A stretch of DNA of 32,304 bases from Oligoflexales bacterium (GCA_947476525.1 CANJQY010000013.1:1-32304), one strand, 5' to 3'. Positions 7,836 to 16,225 are shown, counted from the stretch's first letter. The notes: generated from the sequence alone by a model not told the origin. A program made the numbers and translations.

Positions 7836-9805
7836 ACTGCACCTCCAATGCGAGGACGTCGCGATCGCCGTGTGGCTAAGGCTCCTGCAAGCAGCACAAG
7901 GCCCGGCACCAAGACGATCGTCCCGTAAAACCACGCTGCATCCTCTTTACTAGTGTGCCGAATCCGGATGTCTTCTTCCGACACGGGAACGCCTGTCACT
8001 AAGGTTCCTCCGACTAGCCACCTTAGGGAATCCACGAAGTATACTAAGTTACCTTGATTTTGAATGAGGGGATCACTGATAATGGAGGCGTCGGCAAATG
8101 CAACGACGCGCCCAGGAGGGGTCTCGTCAGGTTTGGCCCCAGGCAGTGGGCTCGGCTGTGCGCCTGATTTTGGGTCTGGTTTCGTGCTGACTTTTTGCTC
8201 CGCAACGGCTCCGAGAACCTTTGGCCCGCGAACTTCTTTGCCTTCATCGTATTTGAAATTACGATTTTCATCCACAAACGTATCCGAGAGGCTGCGTACC
8301 GTATCATTCACACTCCATTCTGGAACGTCTTGTTTCGTCGTAAAATAACCAGACCTAAGAGTTAAAATGGCAGCACCCTTCTGATCATTTCGAGCTAGTG
8401 TCTGCACGGATTCATGGGACGTGAAAACGGTGGTATATAAAAACCAAACATCGGCCGCCGATTTTGTTCCCGCATAGTGATTCGTCATATTTGCCAGCAT
8501 TTTCGGCTCAAAGGTCAATCCGATTGTACTCAGCCATTTTACTAGGGGGTCATGGGTTGCATCTCGAACATTCGGACTCATCGTGGTGCCTAAGGGCACA
8601 TCCACGTCGAGCAAAAGCATTAATTTACCATGACCCTCAACATATTTTTGAAGCACTTCCGCCTCAGCAATGAGAAATGGCAGGTCACCACCGGCGACCA
8701 CGACCGCGTCAGCATCGGCAGGAACCTCTTTGGTAGAGCCTTCGGATACACCGAAAAATTTCACTGTATAATTCAAAGTACGAAGGTACTTCTCTATTAA
8801 TTTAATAGATTTCAGTCCAAGACCTTCATCTGCTCCATTCCAGGTTAATTCGCCGTGCCCCCGGGTAAAGTACACTACTTTTCTTTTTTGTGTGGTTGCA
8901 AGCAACGCCTTTTGAAATTCTATGTCGATATTTTTGAGAGTCTTTTTGGCGGTAGACATCGTCAAGCCTAGGTCAAATCTTTCAGTATTCGAACCAGACT
9001 TCAGTACGACGTAACCATTGCGGTTAACCTTAAACTCCTCCGCCGATAATGGATTGATTTCCACGTCAAAGGTATTGACGCTTAAGTGAGGGCTTAAAGC
9101 TGATATGCCGCTAAAATAAAGATGCACATGGGATAAGACTTCGTTGCCAAGTGGAAAAAATAGTGCCACTGAAACGTCTTGCTCTAAGCTGCTTATCACT
9201 TTAGCGGTCGACTCGCTTGGCCGCGTTGTTTTGAGGTAGCTAAGGTCCCATGTTACGTTCTTTTTTACGGCCATGTAGTTTAGGGAGGCAATGATCACAA
9301 AAAGCATTGCCACTTTCAGGGCACTGCGCGCAGTAAGCCTCACTCTTTGTGGCTCGGCCATCTCTGCTCGACCATTGTTTAGCTGAGCCCATTCAATGCC
9401 AAATCCCATAAAAAAGCCAAAGACGGCCATCAAAACCCAAGACGCCAACAAAGCCTTCATCGCAAACGTATCAGGAAATGGTCGACTGCCCAATAATTTA
9501 AAATAAAGAAAGTAGAGGCCCGAAGCTCCCAATATTTGGGACTGCCAACAAATCGCCAGGCGCCAGCTCGGTAACTCACGGTTGTGCCCGCGAGCTCTCG
9601 CATCAAGAAGACTTTTGATGGCAAAGGCTATGCCCGCGACCATCAAACTAATTCCTACGGCCACCAACCACATATGACTTGGGGCACCAACGAAATATCT
9701 TTCGCCTGCAAAAACCAGGCCGATACCGGCGACAGTCGAAACCACTCTTAAATTTTCAACAAAATGGGTACTCATATAGCGACCTACTCTCTTCCTTTGA
9801 ATCAT
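7832..9805 (-). CDS. GldG-like ABC transporter auxiliary membrane protein
   Basis: A 657-residue membrane protein with five likely N-terminal membrane segments (within about residues 15-185), a large soluble domain and one C-terminal membrane helix (about 630-650) followed by a basic tail. The soluble domain (about 195-480) has features of the GldG/ABC_transp_aux family: a STAKVISSLEQDVSVALFFP strand-helix, an FDVEINPLSAEEF segment, a VVYFTRGHGELTW motif and an ADAVVVAGG strand, all typical of this family. A Pro/Lys-rich linker lies near residue 560. In gliding Bacteroidetes GldG acts with GldA and GldF; in other phyla the homologues have no settled role. It starts at ATG 9805 with AAGG close upstream; ATG 9775 is an alternative. 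It overlaps the next gene by four bases. Confidence 0.8.
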   Translation of the reverse strand: MIQRKRVGRYMSTHFVENLRVVSTVAGIGLVFAGERYFVGAPSHMWLVAVGISLMVAGIAFAIKSLLDARARGHNRELPSWRLAICWQSQILGASGLYFLYFKLLGSRPFPDTFAMKALLASWVLMAVFGFFMGFGIEWAQLNNGRAEMAEPQRVRLTARSALKVAMLFVIIASLNYMAVKKNVTWDLSYLKTTRPSESTAKVISSLEQDVSVALFFPLGNEVLSHVHLYFSGISALSPHLSVNTFDVEINPLSAEEFKVNRNGYVVLKSGSNTERFDLGLTMSTAKKTLKNIDIEFQKALLATTQKRKVVYFTRGHGELTWNGADEGLGLKSIKLIEKYLRTLNYTVKFFGVSEGSTKEVPADADAVVVAGGDLPFLIAEAEVLQKYVEGHGKLMLLLDVDVPLGTTMSPNVRDATHDPLVKWLSTIGLTFEPKMLANMTNHYAGTKSAADVWFLYTTVFTSHESVQTLARNDQKGAAILTLRSGYFTTKQDVPEWSVNDTVRSLSDTFVDENRNFKYDEGKEVRGPKVLGAVAEQKVSTKPDPKSGAQPSPLPGAKPDETPPGRVVAFADASIISDPLIQNQGNLVYFVDSLRWLVGGTLVTGVPVSEEDIRIRHTSKEDAAWFYGTIVLVPGLVLLAGALATRRSRRPRIGGAV

Positions 9806-9846
9806 CCATCCTTAAACGACCACACGCTGACCCGGATTATTTGGAT

Positions 9847-10575
9847 TTACCCCTGACACCTACGCCCGACAAGAGCTCGTGTCGAACACTCCAAAAAAAA
9901 CACAATTAAACCCAAATAAAATACAACATCTTTCAAATTTACTTGGCCATTGCTAAACGGAATGAAGTGCTCACTATGAATTGACATCCAATCAAACACG
10001 TCGCGAAACGGCTGATCGACCACTTTGGCGAGCATCCATAGCGTCAAGAAAATAACCGTTAAAAATGAGCCTCCCACTGCTGCAACCAACTGGTTTGGAG
10101 CTAGGGTCGAGGCAAACAAGGTGATCGCTATGGTTGAGGCTCCGAGCAGGGACAAACACAGGTAACCCGCAGCGATGTGGCCAAAAGATATTTTGCCGTG
10201 GATCATAACCAATGCAGGCATATAGAGTGAAACCACGTGCAAAATAATCGAAAAAAGAAAAGCCGATAAAAATTTACCGTATATTATTTGACGCTCTGAA
10301 ATTGGCGATGAAAACAATAGGACTATGGTTCCCATTTGCCGTTCTTCTGCCATTAAACGCATGGCAAGAAAAACTCCCGCAACCATGCTTATGCCGCTTG
10401 CGAAATAGAAAAAATCCGCGATGACTTCTGCCGATAATTTAGGCTCGTTACCGATTGCAAAGGAGTTAAATAACAGGCCTGTAATCATGAGCGATGCTGC
10501 CACAATAACATAGCCCATCCATGTGCTAAAAAATGCGCCTAGATCTCGCGACGCTATTTGCCACGTCTTATGCAT
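9847..10575 (-). CDS. ABC-2 type permease (GldF-like)
   Basis: A 242-residue membrane protein with about six transmembrane segments, starting with RDLGAFFSTWMGYVIVAASL and including FASGISMVAGVFLAMRLMAEERQMGTIVLLFSSPIS. That Glu-Glu-x-x-x-Gly-Thr-x-x-x-Leu-x-x-x-Pro-Ile coupling-helix motif is characteristic of ABC-2 permeases, including GldF and gliding-like transporters. It would pair with the ATPase upstream; the two genes overlap by eight bases (ATGCATAA), so translation is probably coupled. The cargo is unknown. The gene ends about 40 bases before the GldG-like start. It could be an export system or a mechanical complex; sequence alone cannot decide. Confidence 0.85.
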   Translation of the reverse strand: MHKTWQIASRDLGAFFSTWMGYVIVAASLMITGLLFNSFAIGNEPKLSAEVIADFFYFASGISMVAGVFLAMRLMAEERQMGTIVLLFSSPISERQIIYGKFLSAFLFSIILHVVSLYMPALVMIHGKISFGHIAAGYLCLSLLGASTIAITLFASTLAPNQLVAAVGGSFLTVIFLTLWMLAKVVDQPFRDVFDWMSIHSEHFIPFSNGQVNLKDVVFYLGLIVFFLECSTRALVGRRCQG

Positions 10576-11551
10576 GCTTCACCCCCTCAGGCTTGCCAGT
10601 CGATTTATTGGACGATTTGACCAAATTCATAAACACGGCCTCCAGTCCATTTCCCTCACGGCTCATCTCCAGCAGATCTGCACCGGAGGAGACGATACTT
10701 TTTGCAATTTGCGCTCGCACGTCACCATCACAATCGAGAGTCACAACGGAAATATTAGCGGAATTATTTTGTGCGCCTGCATTTTGTGTAATCCCAACCT
10801 GCCGCACACCCTTGATCGCCTCGAGGGCGGCTACGTTAACCTCTCCTTGAACTTCTGCTATAATCCGCATCGTGGTGACAAACGCCGTTTCCAATTCTGA
10901 TTCTTTGCCTTCCGCAACAAGGCGCCCCTTGTCAATAATTAGAATTCGGTCACAGGTCCGAGTAATCTCAGAAAGAATATGGCTAGACAAAATAACCGTA
11001 TGCTTACCGCGAAGCGACAAGATCAAGTCGCGCATTTCGACAATTTGTACAGGATCTAGGCCATTAATTGGCTCATCGAGGATGATTATACTGGGGTTGT
11101 GAATCAACGCTTGAGCAATACCTGCTCGCTGCCGAAATCCGTGGGACAACTCTCCAAGGCATTTCCATGCCACCTCTTCGAGATTTGTTTTCCGAAGCAC
11201 GTCGGAAATTCTACTTTCGATTTGATCGGCTGGAATATTTTTCAGTTTTGCCACAAAACGCAAATAGGGCACCACCTTCATTTCATCATAGAGGGGAGGC
11301 CGGTCGGGCAAATATCCGATCAGCTCACGAACTCGGTCTGCGTCAAATTCGACAGAAAATCCAGCCATTGATGCCTGGCCAGCAGACGGCAACAGAAAAG
11401 ATCCCAAAATTTTAAGGATTGTACTCTTTCCGGCTCCGTTAAGTCCAAGAAGGCCAACAATTTCACCTTCCTTGATTTTGAAACTTACATCTCGCACGGC
11501 TGCGTGTGGGCCGTAAAACTTGGAAAGACTTTGCACATCAATTAATGCCAT
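10568..11551 (-). CDS. ABC transporter ATP-binding protein (GldA-like)
   Basis: This 327-residue ATPase powers the permease encoded next. It has Walker A GLNGAGKST (residues 36-44), a signature in the form LSHGFRQR (135-142), Walker B IIILDE (155-160), a D-loop GLDP (164-167) and the switch histidine H191. The LSHGFRQR signature, in place of the usual LSGGQ, is close to the LSxGxRQR form of GldA-type and other ABC-2 ATPases. Residues past about 215 form a C-terminal extra domain also seen in that group. The start ATG 11551 is preceded by GGTGAG. It is the first gene of the four-gene unit, with a 174-base divergent spacer to the lipoprotein gene at 11726. Confidence 0.9.
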   Translation of the reverse strand: MALIDVQSLSKFYGPHAAVRDVSFKIKEGEIVGLLGLNGAGKSTILKILGSFLLPSAGQASMAGFSVEFDADRVRELIGYLPDRPPLYDEMKVVPYLRFVAKLKNIPADQIESRISDVLRKTNLEEVAWKCLGELSHGFRQRAGIAQALIHNPSIIILDEPINGLDPVQIVEMRDLILSLRGKHTVILSSHILSEITRTCDRILIIDKGRLVAEGKESELETAFVTTMRIIAEVQGEVNVAALEAIKGVRQVGITQNAGAQNNSANISVVTLDCDGDVRAQIAKSIVSSGADLLEMSREGNGLEAVFMNLVKSSNKSTGKPEGVKHA

Positions 11552-11725
11552 TTCGGACTCACCTCAGCTTTGCGAAAACTTCAAGATTATGGTAACGTCG
11601 TCAACAGCATGCCAATTATTTTTCATTTCGTCTAGGTGGTTATTAAGGCAGAATATATTTCTCAGGCGAAATCTCAGCCAAAATTGAGACCGCCCAGTTT
11701 GCAACGTTGTATTTGGAGAAAATTT

Positions 11726-12553
11726 ATGATCAATATTAAATCAAACATCTGTAAAATCGCTGTGCTTCCCACCTGCCTTTTGCTCATCACACAAAGCTGC
11801 CGAACACCGCTTCGTACGCAGGGCGAAGACGCCGGGCCATCAACTATTGAAGTACGCTTGAGCAACATGACGGCGGCCGATCGAAGTCGAGCAGGATTGC
11901 AGTTTACGATCTCAGACTGCGGCACCTCGACAGCAAGTGGGACTAAAATAACACCAGCTAACGCTAGTGCTACGGTCATTTCTTTTGAAAGTCTGAGCGT
12001 CCATGTAGATGACCGGTGCAACGTTCAGGTACTCTCCGACAATCCTAAATCATCAACTGAAAATTGGTTTGATGAGCCGGGCGTGTTGTATTCCGCAAAA
12101 GGAGTTAAAATCGGCCGAACCTCCGGCAAGCTTACTGGCGTAGCGATTCTCAGGCAAGTATATGCCACAAAAACAGATCAACTTCCAGCCAGCGAGCTCT
12201 GGAAACTAACGGCTACTGTGAAGGCACCGCAGCCGTTTACGACTGGGTGCACCTGCTCGATAGCGAGCCTACCTGTCCTTGGAAATTCTGTTGCTAAACT
12301 TGAAATAGGCAGCGAAAATACCACCGGCTCTTGCTTATTTACCAACCTCGTTAGTCCTCTCCTTGAGTCGACGGCCTGCTCAAAACTAACGGTCCAGTGT
12401 GGCGCTGATATCTACGAAGGTCAATGGCCCGCCGGCACTACCGTTGATGGAAAGCAATCAAAGGATTGGGCGTTACATGAATTAATGCTAATCAAAGTCA
12501 ATCCAAACGACAGCGTCGAATCGGTCATTGACGTTGCCCTTCCGGGCCAGTAG
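11726..12553 (+). CDS. Predicted secreted lipoprotein of unknown function
   Basis: I do not recognise a family. The 275-residue product begins with a short basic stretch and a hydrophobic segment that ends in LLLITQSC, a plausible though imperfect lipobox, so the mature protein would begin at Cys-25 or so and sit on the cell envelope. The rest is rich in Ser, Thr and beta-forming residues and has about eight further Cys, often in pairs (such as GCTCSI and ACSKLTVQC), which suggests disulfides in the periplasm or outside the cell. I chose ATG 11726 over an upstream in-frame GTG (11636) because GGAG stands seven bases before it and because it places the hydrophobic segment at the N-terminus. 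It converges with the gene at 12566-13819, twelve bases away. Confidence 0.7.
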   Translation: MINIKSNICKIAVLPTCLLLITQSCRTPLRTQGEDAGPSTIEVRLSNMTAADRSRAGLQFTISDCGTSTASGTKITPANASATVISFESLSVHVDDRCNVQVLSDNPKSSTENWFDEPGVLYSAKGVKIGRTSGKLTGVAILRQVYATKTDQLPASELWKLTATVKAPQPFTTGCTCSIASLPVLGNSVAKLEIGSENTTGSCLFTNLVSPLLESTACSKLTVQCGADIYEGQWPAGTTVDGKQSKDWALHELMLIKVNPNDSVESVIDVALPGQ

Positions 12554-12565
12554 GAATTCAGACGC

Positions 12566-13819
12566 TTAATGAAAACTTAAAGATGCGTCACTGTTGAAGG
12601 TACTGATTCCGGAGACATCGATATCTCCAAAATTTCGGCTATTTCGGCGACTATTTTTAGCCATTTTACCCATTTTTTTCGCTGGGCGGGTAGCATTAAA
12701 TGTGCGCATTTCGCTTAGCTCGTAGTCCGCATCCGACTTCATTGCACCGTGATCCCAGTCGTATTGAAGCTCTGCGGCGAGGTTACGAATGCGGCGGGCA
12801 CTCAGCCAACGAAGGAAGATAAACGGAGCGAAGAAGGCAATAGCCAGTGAAACAGCGGTAACCGCTATGGTTACTTCATTTTCAAAGCGAACTGGGGGAA
12901 GCCCTTCAACGGAAATCGACGTCATCGCCTTCCAAGCGGACTCATAACTTGCTGGGGTTGCAAAATTTGCGGCGAGGTCACTATAGGTAAGGAGATAGGA
13001 CTTCTTAGAGCCAGAAACAATAACTTGCATTTGCATCATTGGGAAATTATTAACCGTCAACTGCGAGTACAGTACGATTCCATCGTTTTTCCCTTTGTAG
13101 TCAAATCGCTTTACATCCGTGAACATAAAATCGGTCAACGCGCCTTGGCGAGCAAACATTTTGGCCACATCTGCTTTAACTTCATCTACTGACATTTCAT
13201 CCATATGACGAGCTTCGGGAAGAGTCATCAGTGTAATGTTGCGTGCAAAAATTGGCTTGCTGTAATCGATAGGGCCAGTTTGCGTAGGCAAGACCTCTTT
13301 CATAATGAGCGCCATGCCTGAGGCTTTGCGCTCTATTTTCCAGCCAAGAATTGGCGTAATGGAAACGTCACCGTCTAATTTAATTTGTAGACCATTAGAA
13401 ATTTCGTCAACTTGAGATTCCAATGGCACGGAGGTCGTGGCGTCGGCCGTTGTTGCGGCAGTCGTCGAAGAGGCCATCGCGGTAGCAGGAGAATTTGCTG
13501 CGACAGTTGAATTTGCTGCGACAGTTGAATTTGCTGCGACAGTTGAAACCACCGTCGATGCGACCGCGTGCACTAAATCGGTTTTAGCGACTTTAGCGGA
13601 CGCTACAGCAGACTTAGCGATCTTCACGGCTCTTACCAACGGCGACGTCGCTTCGGCAGCCGGAGCCTCAATAGCCGGTTCCTCAATAACCGGTTCCTCA
13701 ATAGCGTTGTTTTCTGCGATGTTTGAGAGCGCAATACCAGCAAAACTCATCAAACCGGAAACGATCATCATGGATCTTAAAGCAGAAATCCTAATTAAAA
13801 CAATATACTTCGTTTTCAT
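12566..13819 (-). CDS. Ala/Thr-rich membrane protein with tandem repeats, unknown function
   Basis: The 417-residue product has an N-terminal hydrophobic segment (about 8-34, signal peptide or anchor), an acidic-to-Ala-rich linker (35-135) with EEPxIEEP and three TVAANS repeats, a folded domain (about 140-305), one clear membrane helix (about 315-338) and a basic, Asn/Ser-rich tail of 80 residues. The folded domain, with a Gly-Trp near the start and a YESAWKAMTSISV ending, has the shape of PsbP/DcrB/DUF1795-like alpha/beta domains, but I make that comparison with low confidence. The domain would face the periplasm and the tail the cytoplasm. The start ATG 13819 has GAGGA upstream. A good promoter and a 5' stem-loop lie further upstream. 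No function can be stated. Confidence 0.72.
   Translation of the reverse strand: MKTKYIVLIRISALRSMMIVSGLMSFAGIALSNIAENNAIEEPVIEEPAIEAPAAEATSPLVRAVKIAKSAVASAKVAKTDLVHAVASTVVSTVAANSTVAANSTVAANSPATAMASSTTAATTADATTSVPLESQVDEISNGLQIKLDGDVSITPILGWKIERKASGMALIMKEVLPTQTGPIDYSKPIFARNITLMTLPEARHMDEMSVDEVKADVAKMFARQGALTDFMFTDVKRFDYKGKNDGIVLYSQLTVNNFPMMQMQVIVSGSKKSYLLTYSDLAANFATPASYESAWKAMTSISVEGLPPVRFENEVTIAVTAVSLAIAFFAPFIFLRWLSARRIRNLAAELQYDWDHGAMKSDADYELSEMRTFNATRPAKKMGKMAKNSRRNSRNFGDIDVSGISTFNSDASLSFH
13491..13544. repeat. Three tandem copies of an 18-bp unit
   Basis: The unit GAATTTGCTGCGACAGTT occurs three times without change at 13491-13508, 13509-13526 and 13527-13544. On the minus strand it encodes Thr-Val-Ala-Ala-Asn-Ser in the linker of the membrane protein. 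Its length is a multiple of three, so copy-number change would keep the frame. The perfect identity points to recent expansion. Confidence 0.95.
13666..13705. repeat. Short 15-bp tandem repeat, about 2.7 copies
   Basis: CCTCAATAGCCGGTT (13666-13680) and CCTCAATAACCGGTT (13681-13695) differ at one base and are followed by a partial copy. On the minus strand they encode the Ile-Glu-Glu-Pro motifs of the acidic linker in the same membrane protein. Confidence 0.85.
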
Positions 13820-13861
13820 ACAACATCCTCAGCAGCAAGAGTTAACAACAGGAAGAGCAAC

Positions 13862-13885
13862 AACCTCATAACGTTATACGAGGTT
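13862..13885 (-). other. 5' stem-loop at the predicted transcript start
   Basis: On the minus strand AACCTC (13885-13880) pairs with GAGGTT (13867-13862) and encloses the self-complementary ATAACGTTAT. The predicted -10 box ends at 13891, so transcription would start within a base or two of the stem. A hairpin at the very 5' end can protect a message from decay; an operator is the other possibility. Confidence 0.5.
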
Positions 13886-13890
13886 CTTTA

Positions 13891-13919
13891 TTTGTATCAA
13901 TTATTATTATCAAAGTCAA
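13891..13919 (-). promoter_or_regulatory. Sigma-70-type promoter of the Ala-rich membrane protein gene
   Basis: On the minus strand TTGACT (13919-13914) is followed after 17 bases by TACAAA (13896-13891). The -35 box matches five of six consensus bases and the -10 box four of six. The setting is the most AT-rich stretch of the window. The start codon is about 65 bases downstream. Confidence 0.55.
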
Positions 13920-13991
13920 CAATATATTAAAGATTTTATAAATTAATATGCAAATGCCTGTATATATTAAGATTCATGAATACATAATTGC

Positions 13992-14020
13992 TTGCGAAAG
14001 ACTCCTGCCGGGTCTAAAAT
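13992..14020 (+). promoter_or_regulatory. Sigma-70-type promoter of the FAH-family gene
   Basis: TTGCGA (13992-13997) and TAAAAT (14015-14020) are separated by exactly 17 bases; matches are four and five of six. Transcription would start near 14027, which supports the ATG at 14055 and rules against the in-frame start at 13992. Confidence 0.5.
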
Positions 14021-14054
14021 CACCGTGAACGGGCGACATGCAAGCGGAGTAAAA

Positions 14055-14711
14055 ATGCAACCATTTGTATCTATTGAGGGTTTTGGCTCAGCAGCCGTCG
14101 GCACCATTTACGGGATCGGCCGCAATTATGCGGAGCATGCCATGGAACTGGGCAATTCGGTGCCAGTTGGCGAGCCAGTGGTGTTCCTAAAGGCCCCGTC
14201 CTCGGTCCGCTCACTGCTCAGCGGGGGATTGGCGTTTGCAGGCGAAACCTTTCATTTTGAAGCCGAACTCGTTATCCGCATTGGGCAAAATATCGCAATG
14301 GGATCCCAGGGCCTGGGGTGGGCATCGGTTGCGGGCATCGGGCTTGGCATTGATTTAACCCGGAGAGAAAAGCAAAATGAATTGAAGTCAAAAGGCCTTC
14401 CTTGGACCCTTGCCAAAAGTTTTGCAGGATCGAGCCTTCTATCACCTTTTATTCAAGCGAGTGAGGTAGGGGGGCAAGAGTTTTTTCAATTTAAATTTTC
14501 AGTCGACAATAAATTGCGACAAAATGGGGACACCCATCACATGATCTTCGACGTGCCGAGCATCCTCCAGTATCTGAGCTCGTTCAATACTCTGTTGACA
14601 GGCGATCTGATTTTTACAGGCACACCCGCTGGAGTCGGCACTATGTGCAAGGGTGATCCTTTCACGCTAGAGCTGATGGAGCCCCACCGTAAATGGGAAG
14701 GTATATTGTAA
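14055..14711 (+). CDS. Fumarylacetoacetate hydrolase (FAH) family protein, YcgM-like
   Basis: FAH-fold enzymes cleave or decarboxylate beta-diketo acids such as acylpyruvates or oxaloacetate, using Mg or Mn. The 218-residue protein, close in length to E. coli YcgM, has the IYGIGRNYAEHAMELG opening motif, VVFLKAPSSV, the metal-binding E-x-E in FHFEAELVIRIG, GLGIDLTRRE, and a closing LTGDLIFTGTPAGVG motif. These place it in the acylpyruvase/FahD1-like branch, but the true substrate is uncertain. ATG 14055 has GGAG just upstream, and the predicted promoter at 13992-14020 supports it. The gene ends 20 bases before the convergent mlaD gene with no terminator seen. Confidence 0.88.
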   Translation: MQPFVSIEGFGSAAVGTIYGIGRNYAEHAMELGNSVPVGEPVVFLKAPSSVRSLLSGGLAFAGETFHFEAELVIRIGQNIAMGSQGLGWASVAGIGLGIDLTRREKQNELKSKGLPWTLAKSFAGSSLLSPFIQASEVGGQEFFQFKFSVDNKLRQNGDTHHMIFDVPSILQYLSSFNTLLTGDLIFTGTPAGVGTMCKGDPFTLELMEPHRKWEGIL

Positions 14712-14731
14712 GGGATTGAAAACGGCAACCG

Positions 14732-16225
14732 TCAACGCGCTAACGCAGCCGCACCCATCAACGATTTCAAGTCTTGGTCATTGAATGCAAGGCCGAGACC
14801 ACCGAACGGTATGGGTCCATTTTCCGGCAAATAGGTGACACTATTTCTCTTGCGCGTAATATCATCAACTCCGGCCATCAAGTAAATATGATCTAGGAAC
14901 AGTACCTGCATGTAAGCTTTTAGGCGAGCCACACGGCGCCATTCGTTGTCGTAGCTTTTGAAGTCAAAGGCTTCGAGTGAAAAACGAAGTTTGTCGTGAA
15001 AGAAATTGAAATCAACGGCACTACCGCCGGTGCTTTCAAAGAGTCCCATGCGCGCCGTGACGAAGTACCAGCTTTTTGCAAGCTGAAGATTAAATCGTGT
15101 GGCTTTTCTCTCGGTTACACGCTCTCTAATTTTTGTGCTCGATGGTCTGTTGGCTGTACCTGGATCAGTTTCAATAGATTCCGTTCGTGTGTCACTAACG
15201 CTTTCATTAACCGCTGTCACACCGACCAGGTAAAAACGGTCTGGTCGCATTCTCAACATGACATTCAAATAAGTCTGACCGGTATTGTCAGACCTTGCTT
15301 CTGCGTGTGCATCCATGGTGATAATCGTTTTTGTGGCTGGCGAGATCGCCTCCCTCAAATCTTTAAGCGTCGATTCAATTTCGACGATAGCCGCGTCATC
15401 ATTGACAAGTTTACCGATGGTGCCCTCGCCTTTTTCAATTTTATCGCTGATGAGCCTAATATTTTTGGTTGCGCCTTTGACCTCGCTCATGCTGTCGTCA
15501 AACGATGCAATGATGCGGTTTAAGCGTTCTCTGTTGGAATCATCGAGCACGTTATTTAAGTTGCCAGTAAATTCTTTAAAATTCGCAAGAGATTTATTTA
15601 AGTTGGTAACAATGTTCTTGATGCCTTGAGGATCATCGCCTACCGCCCCTCGAATCGCAGCTGATGATTTCCTGAGATCAAGAGAAACCATTTCAATATT
15701 ATCAATTATATTCGCAAAACTTTTCTCGCCTTGACTACTGCCCACCACATTCGCCAACGTGCCGGTAATTCTTTTGACATCTTTTCCGATATTGCCGAGC
15801 AAAGCCATCATACCCTGCATATCCATTTGATCTTCTGATCGCGGGATTAGCCCCCCGGCCGGAATATACTGGCCGGAATCACTGACCCGAACTATTTCAA
15901 GATAAACATCCCCTAAGAGGCCCCTGGTTCGAATTTCAATTTTACTACCGACCGGTAGTTTTATATGTCCGTCAATTTCGACTATAATTCTGGTCGTGGC
16001 GATCTCCAACTCAACTGAACGCACTTTACCGACAGTCACGCCGTTAGTTTTAACATGTGTTTTAGGGATGATTCCGCCAGCATCGCTAAGTATTGTGTAG
16101 TACTGCACGCGTTTTGAATCAGACAGCATGTTTGGATTCAAAACAAAAAGCATATACCCAAGCGTGAAAAGCGCCGTGAGCGTAAACACCCCAACTTTAA
16201 ATTCGTCACCCATTTGCTTCCACAT
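14732..16225 (-). CDS. mlaD: MlaD-like MCE protein with C-terminal barrel-like domain
   Basis: MCE proteins form rings that carry phospholipid across the envelope. The 497-residue protein has an inner-membrane anchor (about 11-30), an MCE domain (about 40-112: YYTILSDAGGIIPKTHVKTNG, VGKVRSVEL, then RTRGLLGDVYLEI), a long helical tail (about 130-300) and a C-terminal region (about 310-497) of alternating polar/hydrophobic strands. That last part holds LRMRPDRFYLVGVT, ARMGLFESTGGSAVDF, LRFSLEAFDF and AGVDD motifs known from the C-termini of MCE proteins in deltaproteobacterial-type lineages. It looks like an outer-membrane or beta-barrel domain and makes the protein far longer than E. coli MlaD (about 180). 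The start ATG 16225 has GGGAGA upstream; ATG 16213 is possible. It follows mlaF by 99 bases. Confidence 0.87.
   Translation of the reverse strand: MWKQMGDEFKVGVFTLTALFTLGYMLFVLNPNMLSDSKRVQYYTILSDAGGIIPKTHVKTNGVTVGKVRSVELEIATTRIIVEIDGHIKLPVGSKIEIRTRGLLGDVYLEIVRVSDSGQYIPAGGLIPRSEDQMDMQGMMALLGNIGKDVKRITGTLANVVGSSQGEKSFANIIDNIEMVSLDLRKSSAAIRGAVGDDPQGIKNIVTNLNKSLANFKEFTGNLNNVLDDSNRERLNRIIASFDDSMSEVKGATKNIRLISDKIEKGEGTIGKLVNDDAAIVEIESTLKDLREAISPATKTIITMDAHAEARSDNTGQTYLNVMLRMRPDRFYLVGVTAVNESVSDTRTESIETDPGTANRPSSTKIRERVTERKATRFNLQLAKSWYFVTARMGLFESTGGSAVDFNFFHDKLRFSLEAFDFKSYDNEWRRVARLKAYMQVLFLDHIYLMAGVDDITRKRNSVTYLPENGPIPFGGLGLAFNDQDLKSLMGAAALAR

Noticed and set aside
7836-7934. Longer N-terminus for the DUF4340-like gene from 7934
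   Set aside because: It would overlap the GldG-like gene by about 100 bases and bury the strong GGAGG site and the membrane anchor.
13992-14054. Longer N-terminus for the FAH-family gene starting at 13992
   Set aside because: It would place the predicted promoter inside the gene and add a non-conserved, poorly spaced leader; the ATG at 14055 has a ribosome site.
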